Of a stretch of 11,201 nucleotides of DNA, positions 1-6,480 are shown piece after piece. The stretch is taken from NCBI RefSeq assembly GCF_910587525.1, contig NZ_CAJULS010000078.1:1-11201 (forward strand). Reading direction: 5' to 3'. The first letter of the stretch is position 1; every line of letters begins with the position of its first letter. The translations under genes were made by a program, and so were the position numbers. The DNA is from an uncultured Oscillibacter sp. (GTDB lineage Bacteria; Bacillota; Clostridia; Oscillospirales; Oscillospiraceae). The notes beneath the pieces were generated by a model. That model had not been told where the DNA came from. It saw only the letters and a program-made list of their open reading frames with translations, and searched no databases.

Positions 1-32
1 GACTGGAGTTCAGACGTGTGCTCTTCCGATCT
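1..32 (+). other. Illumina TruSeq read-2 adapter remnant (assembly artefact)
   Basis: The first 32 bases run from GACTGGAGTTCAGACGTGTG to CTCTTCCGATCT, which is the 3' part of the well-known Illumina TruSeq/multiplexing read-2 adapter. The match is full length and ends exactly at the GATCT where the adapter joins an insert. These bases are therefore not part of the genome. Any start codon placed here, such as the GTG at 16, is false. Recognised from memory of the adapter, not from a search. Confidence 0.97.
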
Positions 33-33
33 T

Positions 34-1590
34 GACCTGCGCCGGAGAAAGTCCGGCTATCTTCCGGCGCCCCGCCTCTCTCTGGACGAGGACGGCGTCC
101 TTCCCATGGAGATGGTTCAGCGGGAGCTGGGCCGCCTGCGCTCAGCCATGACCGGCGTATGCAGCACACGGCTGAAACAGATCAAAGACAGTGAGAAATC
201 GAACCGGCCCGGCAAAAAAAATCCGGAGCAGGAACCGGAGGCCCCTCTGGCCCTGGACGCACTTCCCTGTTTTTTCCTCTCCGCGGATAAACTCTACGCC
301 TGGGTCATCGTATTCCCGCCTGTCGGATCAGGCCAGGAGCTGAACCGCGAGCTTCTCCTGCGGACTATGCTGAACCAGGGTATCTCTTACGGCGTGGACG
401 AGCGGCTGGTGGACCGGCTGTCCCATGACGAGGAGCGGTACTTCCATCTGTTCCTGATTGCCAGGGGAAAGCCCGCCTTTGACGGTGAGAACGGCAATAT
501 TGTGGACTACTTTCCCCGGGCCATAGAGCGCGTCCTGGAGATGGATGAATACGGCCAGGTGGACTACACCAATCTGAATCTGATCCGCAACGTCAAGCTG
601 GGGCAGGAGATCTGCCGGCTGATCCGGCCCACCGAGGGCGATCCCGGACGGACCGTGCTGGATCAGGAGATCCCCGCCAAGAGCGGCAAATCTGTACCTT
701 TGCCCAAGGGGCGGAACACCGAGATCAGCGAGGACGGACTCACCCTCATCGCCTCCATGGCGGGACACGTGGAATTCACCGGCCGCAGCTTTCAGGTCAA
801 ACCTGTGCTGGATATCCAGGGAGACGTTGATTTCTCCACGGGAGACATCAACTTCATCGGCGACATCAACATTGAGGGCGACGTGCTCAGCGGCTTTACT
901 GTCCGGGCCATGGGAAATATCCATGTGGGCGGCGTCGTCGAGGCCGGCAGTGCGGTGGAAGCCGGCGGAGACCTGGTGGTCGTCAAAGGCATTCTGGGCG
1001 ATGGGACTACGATTGTCCGGTCCCAGCGGAGCATTTTCTCCAAGTACATCGAAAATGCCACCATCTACGCCCGGGAAAATCTGCAGACCGACTGCATCAT
1101 CAACGGCAGCATCTACTGCGACGGAACGGTCCAGGTCCGCTCCGGCCGGGGCTGCATCATGGGCGGCCGGATCTGGGCGGCCAAAATGGTGAACGTCCAG
1201 ACTGTGGGCTCACAGTCGGAGGCCAGAACCTCCATTGCCCTGGGCGGACTGCCCTGCACAAACTTTGAGCGGGAGATTATCCAAGAGGAGCTGAAGGAGC
1301 TGGAGATGGAGATGGAAAAGCTGGAGTGCCAGCTGGACAGCCCCACCAAATCCAGCATTCTTGGCAAGACCCGGATGAAACTCTCTGTAGCCGAGCTCAA
1401 GCTCAAGCAGCTGGACGAAGATCTGGCCGGCATAAAACTGTCACTGAATGAGGCGGAGAGTGGGCGGCTGGAGTGCTCCCTGGCCTATCCGGGGACAGAG
1501 ATCAGTTTCGGAGACGAAATCCTCCGCCTGCGGCAGGTGACCCGTCAGTGCGTCGTCAAGATGGTGTGCGGCGAAATCGTAGTCATGTAG
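34..1590 (+). CDS. FapA-like (DUF342) polymer-forming beta-solenoid protein, 5' truncated
   Basis: The frame is open from the adapter junction to a TAG at 1588-1590, giving 518 genomic codons, so the true N-terminus is missing. An N-terminal region of roughly 200 residues (to about base 700) fits the FapA N-terminal domain. At about 715-790 comes the typical join, a stretch reading EISEDGLTL followed by a GHVEF-type turn. From about 800 to 1230 short Gly- and Ile/Val-rich repeats such as GDVDFSTGDINFIGDI and GDINIEGDV form a right-handed beta-solenoid. From about 1260 to 1490 the protein is charged and Glu/Lys/Leu-rich with heptad spacing, which predicts a helical hairpin or coiled coil. DUF342 proteins are often called flagellar assembly protein A, but many hosts are not flagellated and the biochemical role is poorly known. 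Two signalling genes follow closely (37 bp to the next start), which suggests co-transcription. The family call is firm; function is open. Confidence 0.88.
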   Translation, partial: DLRRRKSGYLPAPRLSLDEDGVLPMEMVQRELGRLRSAMTGVCSTRLKQIKDSEKSNRPGKKNPEQEPEAPLALDALPCFFLSADKLYAWVIVFPPVGSGQELNRELLLRTMLNQGISYGVDERLVDRLSHDEERYFHLFLIARGKPAFDGENGNIVDYFPRAIERVLEMDEYGQVDYTNLNLIRNVKLGQEICRLIRPTEGDPGRTVLDQEIPAKSGKSVPLPKGRNTEISEDGLTLIASMAGHVEFTGRSFQVKPVLDIQGDVDFSTGDINFIGDINIEGDVLSGFTVRAMGNIHVGGVVEAGSAVEAGGDLVVVKGILGDGTTIVRSQRSIFSKYIENATIYARENLQTDCIINGSIYCDGTVQVRSGRGCIMGGRIWAAKMVNVQTVGSQSEARTSIALGGLPCTNFEREIIQEELKELEMEMEKLECQLDSPTKSSILGKTRMKLSVAELKLKQLDEDLAGIKLSLNEAESGRLECSLAYPGTEISFGDEILRLRQVTRQCVVKMVCGEIVVM

Positions 1591-1627
1591 CCGCGCACCG
1601 CAGAAACCGAAGGAGAGGAGGCGGCAT

Positions 1628-2107
1628 ATGAATACCCTGGTGCCGCAAAAGGATCTGGTAGAGCTATACGACCGAATCACCCGGGAGATCACCCCCCGGG
1701 CGGCAGGAATCCGGCTCCGCCCTGATACCACAGAGCCGGAGGGGGAAATTTATACAGTATACGTCACTTTTGAAAAGGGGTTCCATATGACCCTGTCCCT
1801 GTGCGCGGAGAAATTTTTGTTTATCCGGATGGCCCAGTACATGATGCAGACAGAGGAAATCAGCCGGCAGGATATGGAGGACGTGGCAAAAGAGTACATC
1901 AATGTGCTGTGCGGGCACTTCTCCTCCCAGCTGTTCCAGCTGACAAAGATTCCCCCTCGGTTCAGCGTCCCGGCTTTTCAGGCGGGGCGCTATACGCCGG
2001 AGGGTCACCGGGAGGACATCGTCCTCACCTACTCCGGCGATCATGGAGAACATACACAGCTGACCCACCACGTCCTCCTGGATGACGCCCAGGCCGGCTG
2101 TGCTTAA
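1628..2107 (+). CDS. CheX-like CheY-P phosphatase family protein
   Basis: A 159-residue protein with a strong ribosome site (GGAGAGGAGG at 1612-1621) before the ATG at 1628. The region around residues 85-100 reads EDVAKEYINVLCGHF and contains E89-x2-N92-x3-G96, the ExxNxxxG pattern by which CheX/CheC/FliY phosphatases act on phosphorylated CheY. Length matches CheX (about 150-160 residues). The fold expected for the family is an alpha/beta sandwich that dimerises; action is cytoplasmic. CheX has a single phosphatase helix, and only one such motif is seen here, so CheX is favoured over CheC. The next gene, 25 bp downstream, encodes a lone receiver domain, which is the obvious substrate. The partnership is inferred from context. 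No MCP, CheA or flagellar gene is in the window. Confidence 0.78.
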   Translation: MNTLVPQKDLVELYDRITREITPRAAGIRLRPDTTEPEGEIYTVYVTFEKGFHMTLSLCAEKFLFIRMAQYMMQTEEISRQDMEDVAKEYINVLCGHFSSQLFQLTKIPPRFSVPAFQAGRYTPEGHREDIVLTYSGDHGEHTQLTHHVLLDDAQAGCA

Positions 2108-2132
2108 ATTGACAGAAAAAGGAAGCGGACAC

Positions 2133-2495
2133 ATGAAAAAGCAGGTTATGGTAGTTGATGATTCCCGGATGATGGAGCTGCAGATTCGCAAGCTGTTGGA
2201 GGGCTCTGACTTTGAGGTAGCGGCATACTGCGAAAACGGCGAGGATGCCCTTGCCCGCTACGAGGAAATTCAGCCAGACGCCGTTACCATGGACATCATC
2301 ATGCCCGGCATTGACGGTCTGGAGACCACACAGATCCTATTGGAAGAACACCCCGACGCGCGGATTGTCATAATCTCCTCCCTGGTCTATGATGACACCA
2401 TCAATGAGGCCCACGACATTGGAGCCAAGGCATTTCTCTACAAGCCCATTACGCAGGAGAGCCTGATTCAGGCCCTGACGGAAGCCTTGGGCTAA
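2133..2495 (+). CDS. CheY-like stand-alone response regulator receiver
   Basis: A 120-residue single receiver domain. Acidic-pocket residues D9 and D10 (VVDDS), the phospho-acceptor D54 in TMDIIMPGIDG, the switch Ser S82 in IISS, and K104 in the YKP motif are all present, so it should be phosphorylated normally. There is no DNA-binding or enzymatic output domain. The ATG at 2133 is preferred because AGGAAG lies at about 2120-2125 and the protein then starts right at the first beta strand. A longer in-frame start at 2082 would overlap the upstream gene and add a non-family tail. It is the last gene of the unit and is followed by a hairpin terminator. The kinase is not in view. With CheX next door it probably acts like CheY by protein contact, but the target, perhaps the FapA-like protein, is only a guess. 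Confidence 0.9.
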   Translation: MKKQVMVVDDSRMMELQIRKLLEGSDFEVAAYCENGEDALARYEEIQPDAVTMDIIMPGIDGLETTQILLEEHPDARIVIISSLVYDDTINEAHDIGAKAFLYKPITQESLIQALTEALG

Positions 2496-2519
2496 TTCCG
2501 GCACACAGACAAACGATAA

Positions 2520-2550
2520 GGCGGCGGACAGTTTGTCCGCCGCCCGTTTT
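2520..2550 (+). terminator. Intrinsic terminator after the fapA-cheX-receiver unit
   Basis: GGCGGCGGACA (2520-2530) and TGTCCGCCGCC (2534-2544) form a perfect 11-bp stem with a 3-base GTT loop, followed by CGTTTT. The hairpin starts 25 bases after the receiver stop codon. The T tract is short, so termination may be incomplete, but stem stability is high. Confidence 0.8.
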
Positions 2551-2576
2551 CGCCTTACACCGGATGCTCCACCCTT

Positions 2577-2732
2577 TTACTGTCCGCCGCAGCTGTGCTC
2601 TCCACAGTCATGGCTGCCGCACTTGCCGCAGCAGAGGTAATAGTGGCAGGGCGACGGCCAGATGAACTGCGTTCATCACGCCGCGTCCAGCCTCCTTAAA
2701 GCCTATGCCAGGCATTTTTGCACCCTTGACAT
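2577..2732 (-). pseudogene. Possible remnant of a tiny Cys-rich protein gene
   Basis: On the minus strand, the stretch 2672-2577 is open in one frame and ends in TAA. Its last codons spell CHYYLCCGKCGSHDCGEHSC and then GGQ, with six Cys and several His, a pattern that random sequence rarely gives. No start codon is available in that frame: two TGA codons stand just upstream (2678-2673). Further upstream in the same frame, an AAAGGAGG site (2744-2737) precedes an ATG at 2732, but it meets a TAG after nine codons. A second site, AAGGAGG (2697-2691), precedes ATG at 2676 in another frame. Removing one base near 2668 would join that ATG to the Cys-rich end and give a protein of about 32 residues. 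Either the gene is decayed, or there is a sequence error or frameshift. No family is recognised. Confidence 0.3.
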
Positions 2733-2792
2733 CCCGCCTCCTTTGACTGTTGGACTTTCCCCTTTCACGTATGATTCTCTGCCTTACCCAAG

Positions 2793-2811
2793 CCACCCGT
2801 TATACGGGTGG
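2793..2811 (-). other. Hairpin straddling the trmD stop codon
   Basis: CCACCCG (2793-2799) and CGGGTGG (2805-2811) form a perfect 7-bp stem with the loop TTATA. The trmD stop codon (complement of TTA, 2800-2802) lies in the loop. No T tract follows in the trmD direction, so this is not a classical terminator. It could protect the 3' end or be chance. Confidence 0.45.
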
Positions 2812-3579
2812 TCCTGACTCCCCGTCCTCCGCGGCGATCTCGTCCCTGGCCTGCTGGAGAACCTTTTTCTCTGCCTTGGTGGTAAGTTGTGTCTCGTCAA
2901 ATTTGGCAAAGAGGTCCGGCCGGCGGCGCATGGTGCGCTTGTAGCTCTCCTTCCTCCGCCAGTCCGCCACCTTGCCGTGGTCGCCGGAGAGGAGGATCTC
3001 CGGCACCATCCGGCCATGCCACACCGCGGGGCGGGAGTACTGAGGGTACTCCAGAAGTCCATTCCAGTGGCTCTCCTCCTGAAAGCACTCCGGGTCCGGC
3101 AGAACGCCGGGCACCATGCGGCACACCGCGTCCGCCACCGCCATGGCGGGGATCTCCCCGCCGGTGAGGACAAAGTCTCCCACGCTGATCTCCTCGTCCA
3201 CGCACTCGTCCAAAAAACGCTGGTCCACACCCTCGTAGTGGCCGCAGACCAGAATCAGATGGTTGTATGCGGCGTGGAGCTCCCGGGCCACGTCCTGGGT
3301 GAAGGTCCTGCCGCAGGGGGAGAGGAAGATGGTCCGCCCGGGGCCGTGGATCTCCGTGACGTGGGCCCAGCAGCGGTACAAGGGGTCCGCCTGCATCACG
3401 GCCCCCCGGCCCCCGCCGTAGGGGTAGTCGTCCACCTGCATTTGTTTGTTGGTGGTGTACTCCCGAATCTGGTGGGACCGGATGGTGATGTACCCCCGCT
3501 CCTGGGCCCGGCCCAGGATGCTGACGCGCATCATGGCGTCCACGGAGTCGGGGAAAAGGGTGAGGATGTCAATTCTCAT
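2800..3579 (-). CDS. trmD: tRNA (guanine-N1)-methyltransferase TrmD
   Basis: A 259-residue SPOUT methyltransferase that makes m1G37 in tRNAs using S-adenosylmethionine, preventing +1 frameshifts; it acts as a cytoplasmic dimer. The start MRIDILTLFP, the motif DDYPYGGGRG (residues 50-59), the trefoil-knot AdoMet loop LVCGHYEGVDQR (110-121) and EISVGDFVLTGGE (130-142) are all diagnostic. The C-terminal helical domain includes GLLEYPQYSRP (174-184). In E. coli TrmD the catalytic base is an Asp (D169) in a DSF context; here that place holds Glu in EESHW (168-172). The ATG overlaps the end of rimM by 11 bp, so translation is probably coupled. rplS, often next in the operon, does not follow; the region downstream has no intact gene. 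Confidence 0.97.
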   Translation of the reverse strand: MRIDILTLFPDSVDAMMRVSILGRAQERGYITIRSHQIREYTTNKQMQVDDYPYGGGRGAVMQADPLYRCWAHVTEIHGPGRTIFLSPCGRTFTQDVARELHAAYNHLILVCGHYEGVDQRFLDECVDEEISVGDFVLTGGEIPAMAVADAVCRMVPGVLPDPECFQEESHWNGLLEYPQYSRPAVWHGRMVPEILLSGDHGKVADWRRKESYKRTMRRRPDLFAKFDETQLTTKAEKKVLQQARDEIAAEDGESGPPV

Positions 3580-4075
3580 CGCCGGCCATCCCCTCCCAGA
3601 CGTGAATCTCCATACGGTTTTCCTCCATGTTCACGGACTTGATAAACACGTCCTTCACCGCGGGCACCAGGAATTCCCGCTGTCCCCGGACGGTGTAGAG
3701 CTTGTGGGCGGGATAGGGCTCCACTGCCGTCAGCTCCCCCAGGCACTGGCCGCTGTCCGCGTCGTAGACATCCAGTCCCAGCAGCTCATCGTCAAAATAC
3801 TCTCCCTCCGGCAGGCGGGCGTCCTCCCGGCGGATATAGAGGTCCTTTCCCTTCAAGGCCAGGGCGGCGTTCATGTCGTCCACACCGGGGAACTTTGCCA
3901 GTACCAGGCTCTTGTGGACATGACAGGAGGCGGCGGAGACAGGCTGGCCGTCCAGCAGAAAGGTTTTGAACTTTGTGAGAAAGGCCGGGTCACCGTCCCG
4001 GGGCTGGATACGGACCTCGCCCCGGATGCCGTGGGCATTGACGATCTGGCCGATTTTAATGGTCTCCAGTTTCAT
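3569..4075 (-). CDS. rimM: Ribosome maturation factor RimM
   Basis: A 168-residue protein of normal length for RimM, which binds ribosomal protein S19 and assists maturation of the 30S subunit head. The N-terminal reductase/isomerase-like beta-barrel carries IGQIVNAHGIRGEVRI (residues 8-23), the family signature. The C-terminal PRC barrel contains YFDDELLGLDVYD (about 93-105), HKLYTV and EFLVPAVKDVFI. An AGAAGGAGCG ribosome site ends 8 bases before the ATG at 4075. It is the first gene after the promoter at 4105-4133 and overlaps trmD. In many Firmicutes rpsP and a KH-domain gene lie upstream; here a divergent gene takes their place. Confidence 0.97.
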   Translation of the reverse strand: MKLETIKIGQIVNAHGIRGEVRIQPRDGDPAFLTKFKTFLLDGQPVSAASCHVHKSLVLAKFPGVDDMNAALALKGKDLYIRREDARLPEGEYFDDELLGLDVYDADSGQCLGELTAVEPYPAHKLYTVRGQREFLVPAVKDVFIKSVNMEENRMEIHVWEGMAGDEN

Positions 4076-4104
4076 GGGAACGCTCCTTCTGTGTGATTAT
4101 GACA

Positions 4105-4133
4105 AGTATACCTTTTTTTCACGGATAAGGCAA
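4105..4133 (-). promoter_or_regulatory. Sigma-A type promoter for rimM-trmD
   Basis: On the minus strand TTGCCT (4133-4128) and TATACT (4110-4105) are separated by exactly 17 bases. The -35 matches 4 of 6 and the -10 5 of 6 consensus bases. The spacer includes an A-run. The expected start would lie about 20-25 bases before the rimM ATG at 4075. Confidence 0.7.
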
Positions 4134-4178
4134 GAGGCGGCGGAAAAATGAGGATCGGAAGAAATTCCGGTGGAACGG

Positions 4179-4207
4179 TTGAATTTTAACACATTCTTAA
4201 CTATAAT
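4179..4207 (+). promoter_or_regulatory. Sigma-A type promoter for the E2-like gene and antiporter gene
   Basis: TTGAAT (4179-4184) and a perfect TATAAT (4202-4207) are separated by 17 bases. Transcription would start near 4214. This fixes the downstream start: an upstream in-frame GTG at 4170 lies before the promoter and cannot be on this transcript, so ATG 4254 is used. Confidence 0.8.
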
Positions 4208-4253
4208 ACGAAGAGAGAACGCCTTTAGTTTTGAAGAGAGCGAGGAAAACGAT

Positions 4254-5096
4254 ATGAGACCGGACGGAATGCGGGTAACGAACCTGAGCCCCATTGTGCA
4301 GGCGCTGCCCCATATCATGCCCCGCCGCTTTGACGCCCAGAACTGGGCCAGCGACTATGTGGACGAGGACATTGTCAAGGGCTTCATCCGTCAGAAGCGG
4401 CGGGAAGGACAGCATGTGACCCATATGAGCGTGCTGGTGGCCGCCTATTACAAGGCGGCGTTGGAGCACCCCAAGGTGAACTACTTTATCATGAACCGCA
4501 AGATCTACAAGCGGAACCACTTCTGCTTCAGCTTTGTGATTCTCAAGACCCGGGCGGACGGCACGCCGGATGAGACTACGCTGAAAATTTTCCTGGAGCC
4601 GGAGGACAATGTGTTCTCCATCAGCCGGAAGATCAAGGAGAATGTGGAGCTGAATCAAAACCGGGTTCACAACAACAGCACCGACAAATTCGCCAATATG
4701 GCGTTCCGGATTCCCGGCCTGGCCCGGTTCGTGTTTGGCCTGGCCTACCACCTGGACCTTCACGGCCTGCTGCCGAGAAAGATCATCGACCTGAGCCCCT
4801 TCCACACAAGCCTGTTCATTACCAACCTGGCCTCGATCAACACCAGCTATATTTTCCACCACTGCTATGAGTTCGGCACCACCAGTGTATTCGTCTGCAT
4901 GGGCAAGCCGGTGCCGGACCCCCTGGCCCCGGCGGGCAGCCGGAAAAAGCACATGCCTCTGGGCGTGGTCATGGATGAACGGATTGCCACAGGAATCGAG
5001 TACTCCCGCTTTTTTGCCGCCTTTGAGCGGTATTTGAAGAAGCCGGAGCTGCTGGAGTGCCGCCTGGACGGAAAAGCGGCCTTGGCAGGCATGTGA
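4254..5096 (+). CDS. 2-oxoacid dehydrogenase E2-like acyltransferase homologue, active-site motif altered
   Basis: A 280-residue protein resembling the catalytic domain of dihydrolipoyl acyltransferases (E2) and chloramphenicol acetyltransferase. It lacks lipoyl and subunit-binding domains. Fold landmarks are SLFITNLASI (186-195, the E2 FTITNLGS strand), a following VFVCMGKP strand and a C-terminal DERIATGIEYSRFF (241-254). The last aligns with the E2 motif DHRxxDGAxxARFL, so the catalytic His is Glu (E242) and the motif Asp is Thr (T246). Normal acyl transfer by the E2 mechanism is therefore doubtful. ATG 4254 is chosen because the promoter lies at 4179-4207; a GAGGAA site lies at 4242-4247. 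The antiporter gene starts 9 bases after the stop, so the two are surely co-transcribed. No E1, E3 or lipoyl gene is near. Family certain, function unknown. Confidence 0.82.
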   Translation: MRPDGMRVTNLSPIVQALPHIMPRRFDAQNWASDYVDEDIVKGFIRQKRREGQHVTHMSVLVAAYYKAALEHPKVNYFIMNRKIYKRNHFCFSFVILKTRADGTPDETTLKIFLEPEDNVFSISRKIKENVELNQNRVHNNSTDKFANMAFRIPGLARFVFGLAYHLDLHGLLPRKIIDLSPFHTSLFITNLASINTSYIFHHCYEFGTTSVFVCMGKPVPDPLAPAGSRKKHMPLGVVMDERIATGIEYSRFFAAFERYLKKPELLECRLDGKAALAGM

Positions 5097-5105
5097 GGTG
5101 CCGCT

Positions 5106-6419
5106 ATGTTTGATCGAAACCAATTCCGTGAGCGGGCCCGCAGCACCGGGATGTATGCTGTGGTCTTAGCGAAATGGATGTTTTTGTCTCTCATCGTTGG
5201 GAGCCTCTGCGGCGTTGTTGGGGCGGTCTTCCATTTGAGCGTCCACTACGCTGCCCAGACCCGGGGAACGTATCCCTGGCTGCTGTGGTGCCTGCCCCTG
5301 GCGGGTGTGGCGATTGTCGGCGCCTATAAGCTGATGGGCACCGAGGGCATGGGCACCAACGACATCATCGACGCGGTCCACGAGGACAAGCGCCTGCCCA
5401 TTTTGCTGCTGCCCTCCATCTTCCTGGGGACGATGCTGACCCACCTGTGCGGCGGTTCCGCCGGCCGGGAGGGGGCTGCACTTCAGATCGGCGGCACTAT
5501 CGGCCAGCGGGCGGGGCAGCTTTTGCGGCTGGATGACCAGGACCTGCGGGTGGCCACTCTCAGCGGCATGGCGGCCTGTTTCTCCGCCCTCTTCGGAACG
5601 CCTCTGACCGCTGTGATCTTCGCCGTCATGGGTATCAGCATTGGTACGCTCTACCACGCGGCGCTCCTACCCTGCCTGATGTCGGCTCTGGCGGCCTTCG
5701 GAGTATCCCTGGCCCTGGGGGTGGAACCCACCCGGTTCGCCGTTACGGTGCCGGAGATCGCGGCGGGCACCTTCCTGCGGGTGCTGCCGCTGTCGGTGCT
5801 CTTTGCTCTGGTGTCCATCCTATTCTGCAAGTTCATCCACGGGACAGAGCACTGGATGCAGCGGCATCTTCCCAACCCCTGGGTCCGGGTGGCGGCAGGC
5901 GGCTTTGCCATCATCGCCCTGACGTATCTGGCGGGTACCCGGGACTACAACGGCGCGGGGATGGAGGTCATCACCGCCGCTGTGGAGCAGGGAACCGCCC
6001 ATCCGGCGGCGTTTCTTTTGAAACTCCTCTTCACGGCCGTCACCTTGGCGGCGGGCTTCAAGGGAGGAGAAGTGGTGCCCTCTTTCTTTGTGGGGGCCAC
6101 CTTCGGCTGCGCAGCGGCCCCGCTGCTGGGACTGCCGCCGGGCTTCGGCGCCGCGCTGGGGCTGGTCTCTGTATTTTGCGGTGTCAGCAACAGCCCGGTA
6201 GCCTCTGTGTTTTTGTCCGTGGAGCTGTTCGGCTCCGAGGGGCTGTGGTACTTTGCCCTGGCCTGCGGGATCAGCTACATGCTCTCGGGATACAGCGGTC
6301 TGTACAGCAGCCAGACCATCCTCTACTCCAAGCTGAAGGCCCGGTACATCAATGTCCACGCCAACAGCCGCCCCGAGGAACAGGAAGAAAAATCGTTGGA
6401 GACCGCGAACCATACATAA
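5106..6419 (+). CDS. CLC-family anion/proton antiporter, probable fluoride exporter (CLC-F clade)
   Basis: A 437-residue integral membrane protein of normal CLC length with many hydrophobic segments and a charged cytoplasmic tail, with no CBS domains. The external gating Glu sits in GGSAGREGAALQ (117-126, E122). The second anion-binding stretch is GFKGGEVVPSFFVG (317-330). The usual chloride-site GSGIP is replaced by GMGTN (81-85), putting Met82 where chloride CLCs have Ser. E322 and Y400 fall at positions reported as important in the Enterococcus CLC-F antiporter (Met79, Glu118, Glu318, Tyr396 there, from memory). The internal proton Glu of CLC-ec1 is absent after TPLTAVIFAV (165-174). These features point to F-/H+ exchange rather than chloride transport. 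The start follows the E2-like stop by 9 bases with GAGGTG as ribosome site. No fluoride riboswitch is visible upstream. Confidence 0.88.
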   Translation: MFDRNQFRERARSTGMYAVVLAKWMFLSLIVGSLCGVVGAVFHLSVHYAAQTRGTYPWLLWCLPLAGVAIVGAYKLMGTEGMGTNDIIDAVHEDKRLPILLLPSIFLGTMLTHLCGGSAGREGAALQIGGTIGQRAGQLLRLDDQDLRVATLSGMAACFSALFGTPLTAVIFAVMGISIGTLYHAALLPCLMSALAAFGVSLALGVEPTRFAVTVPEIAAGTFLRVLPLSVLFALVSILFCKFIHGTEHWMQRHLPNPWVRVAAGGFAIIALTYLAGTRDYNGAGMEVITAAVEQGTAHPAAFLLKLLFTAVTLAAGFKGGEVVPSFFVGATFGCAAAPLLGLPPGFGAALGLVSVFCGVSNSPVASVFLSVELFGSEGLWYFALACGISYMLSGYSGLYSSQTILYSKLKARYINVHANSRPEEQEEKSLETANHT

Positions 6420-6480
6420 AAAAATTCTTCCGTGACAAACTGATATAGCCAGACAGCCAGAAAACCGCAAAGCTGTTTTT

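Noticed and set aside
2082..2132. Longer start for the receiver gene overlapping the CheX-like gene
   Set aside because: It adds 17 residues not found in receivers, and the ATG at 2133 has a well-spaced ribosome site.
2887..3642. A 251-codon plus-strand frame opposite trmD
   Set aside because: Antisense shadow. Low-complexity composition and no motif, while TrmD on the other strand is unmistakable.
4170..4253. Upstream GTG start for the E2-like gene
   Set aside because: A consensus promoter at 4179-4207 lies after that GTG, so the transcript begins downstream of it; the extra residues also match nothing in the family.
4214..4253. Fluoride riboswitch before the E2-like/antiporter unit
   Set aside because: The leader is too short and lacks the conserved loops; nothing resembling the fold could be drawn.
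4197..5123. A 308-codon minus-strand frame opposite the E2-like gene
   Set aside because: Antisense shadow with no family features; the plus-strand protein has E2 landmarks, promoter and a following co-transcribed gene.
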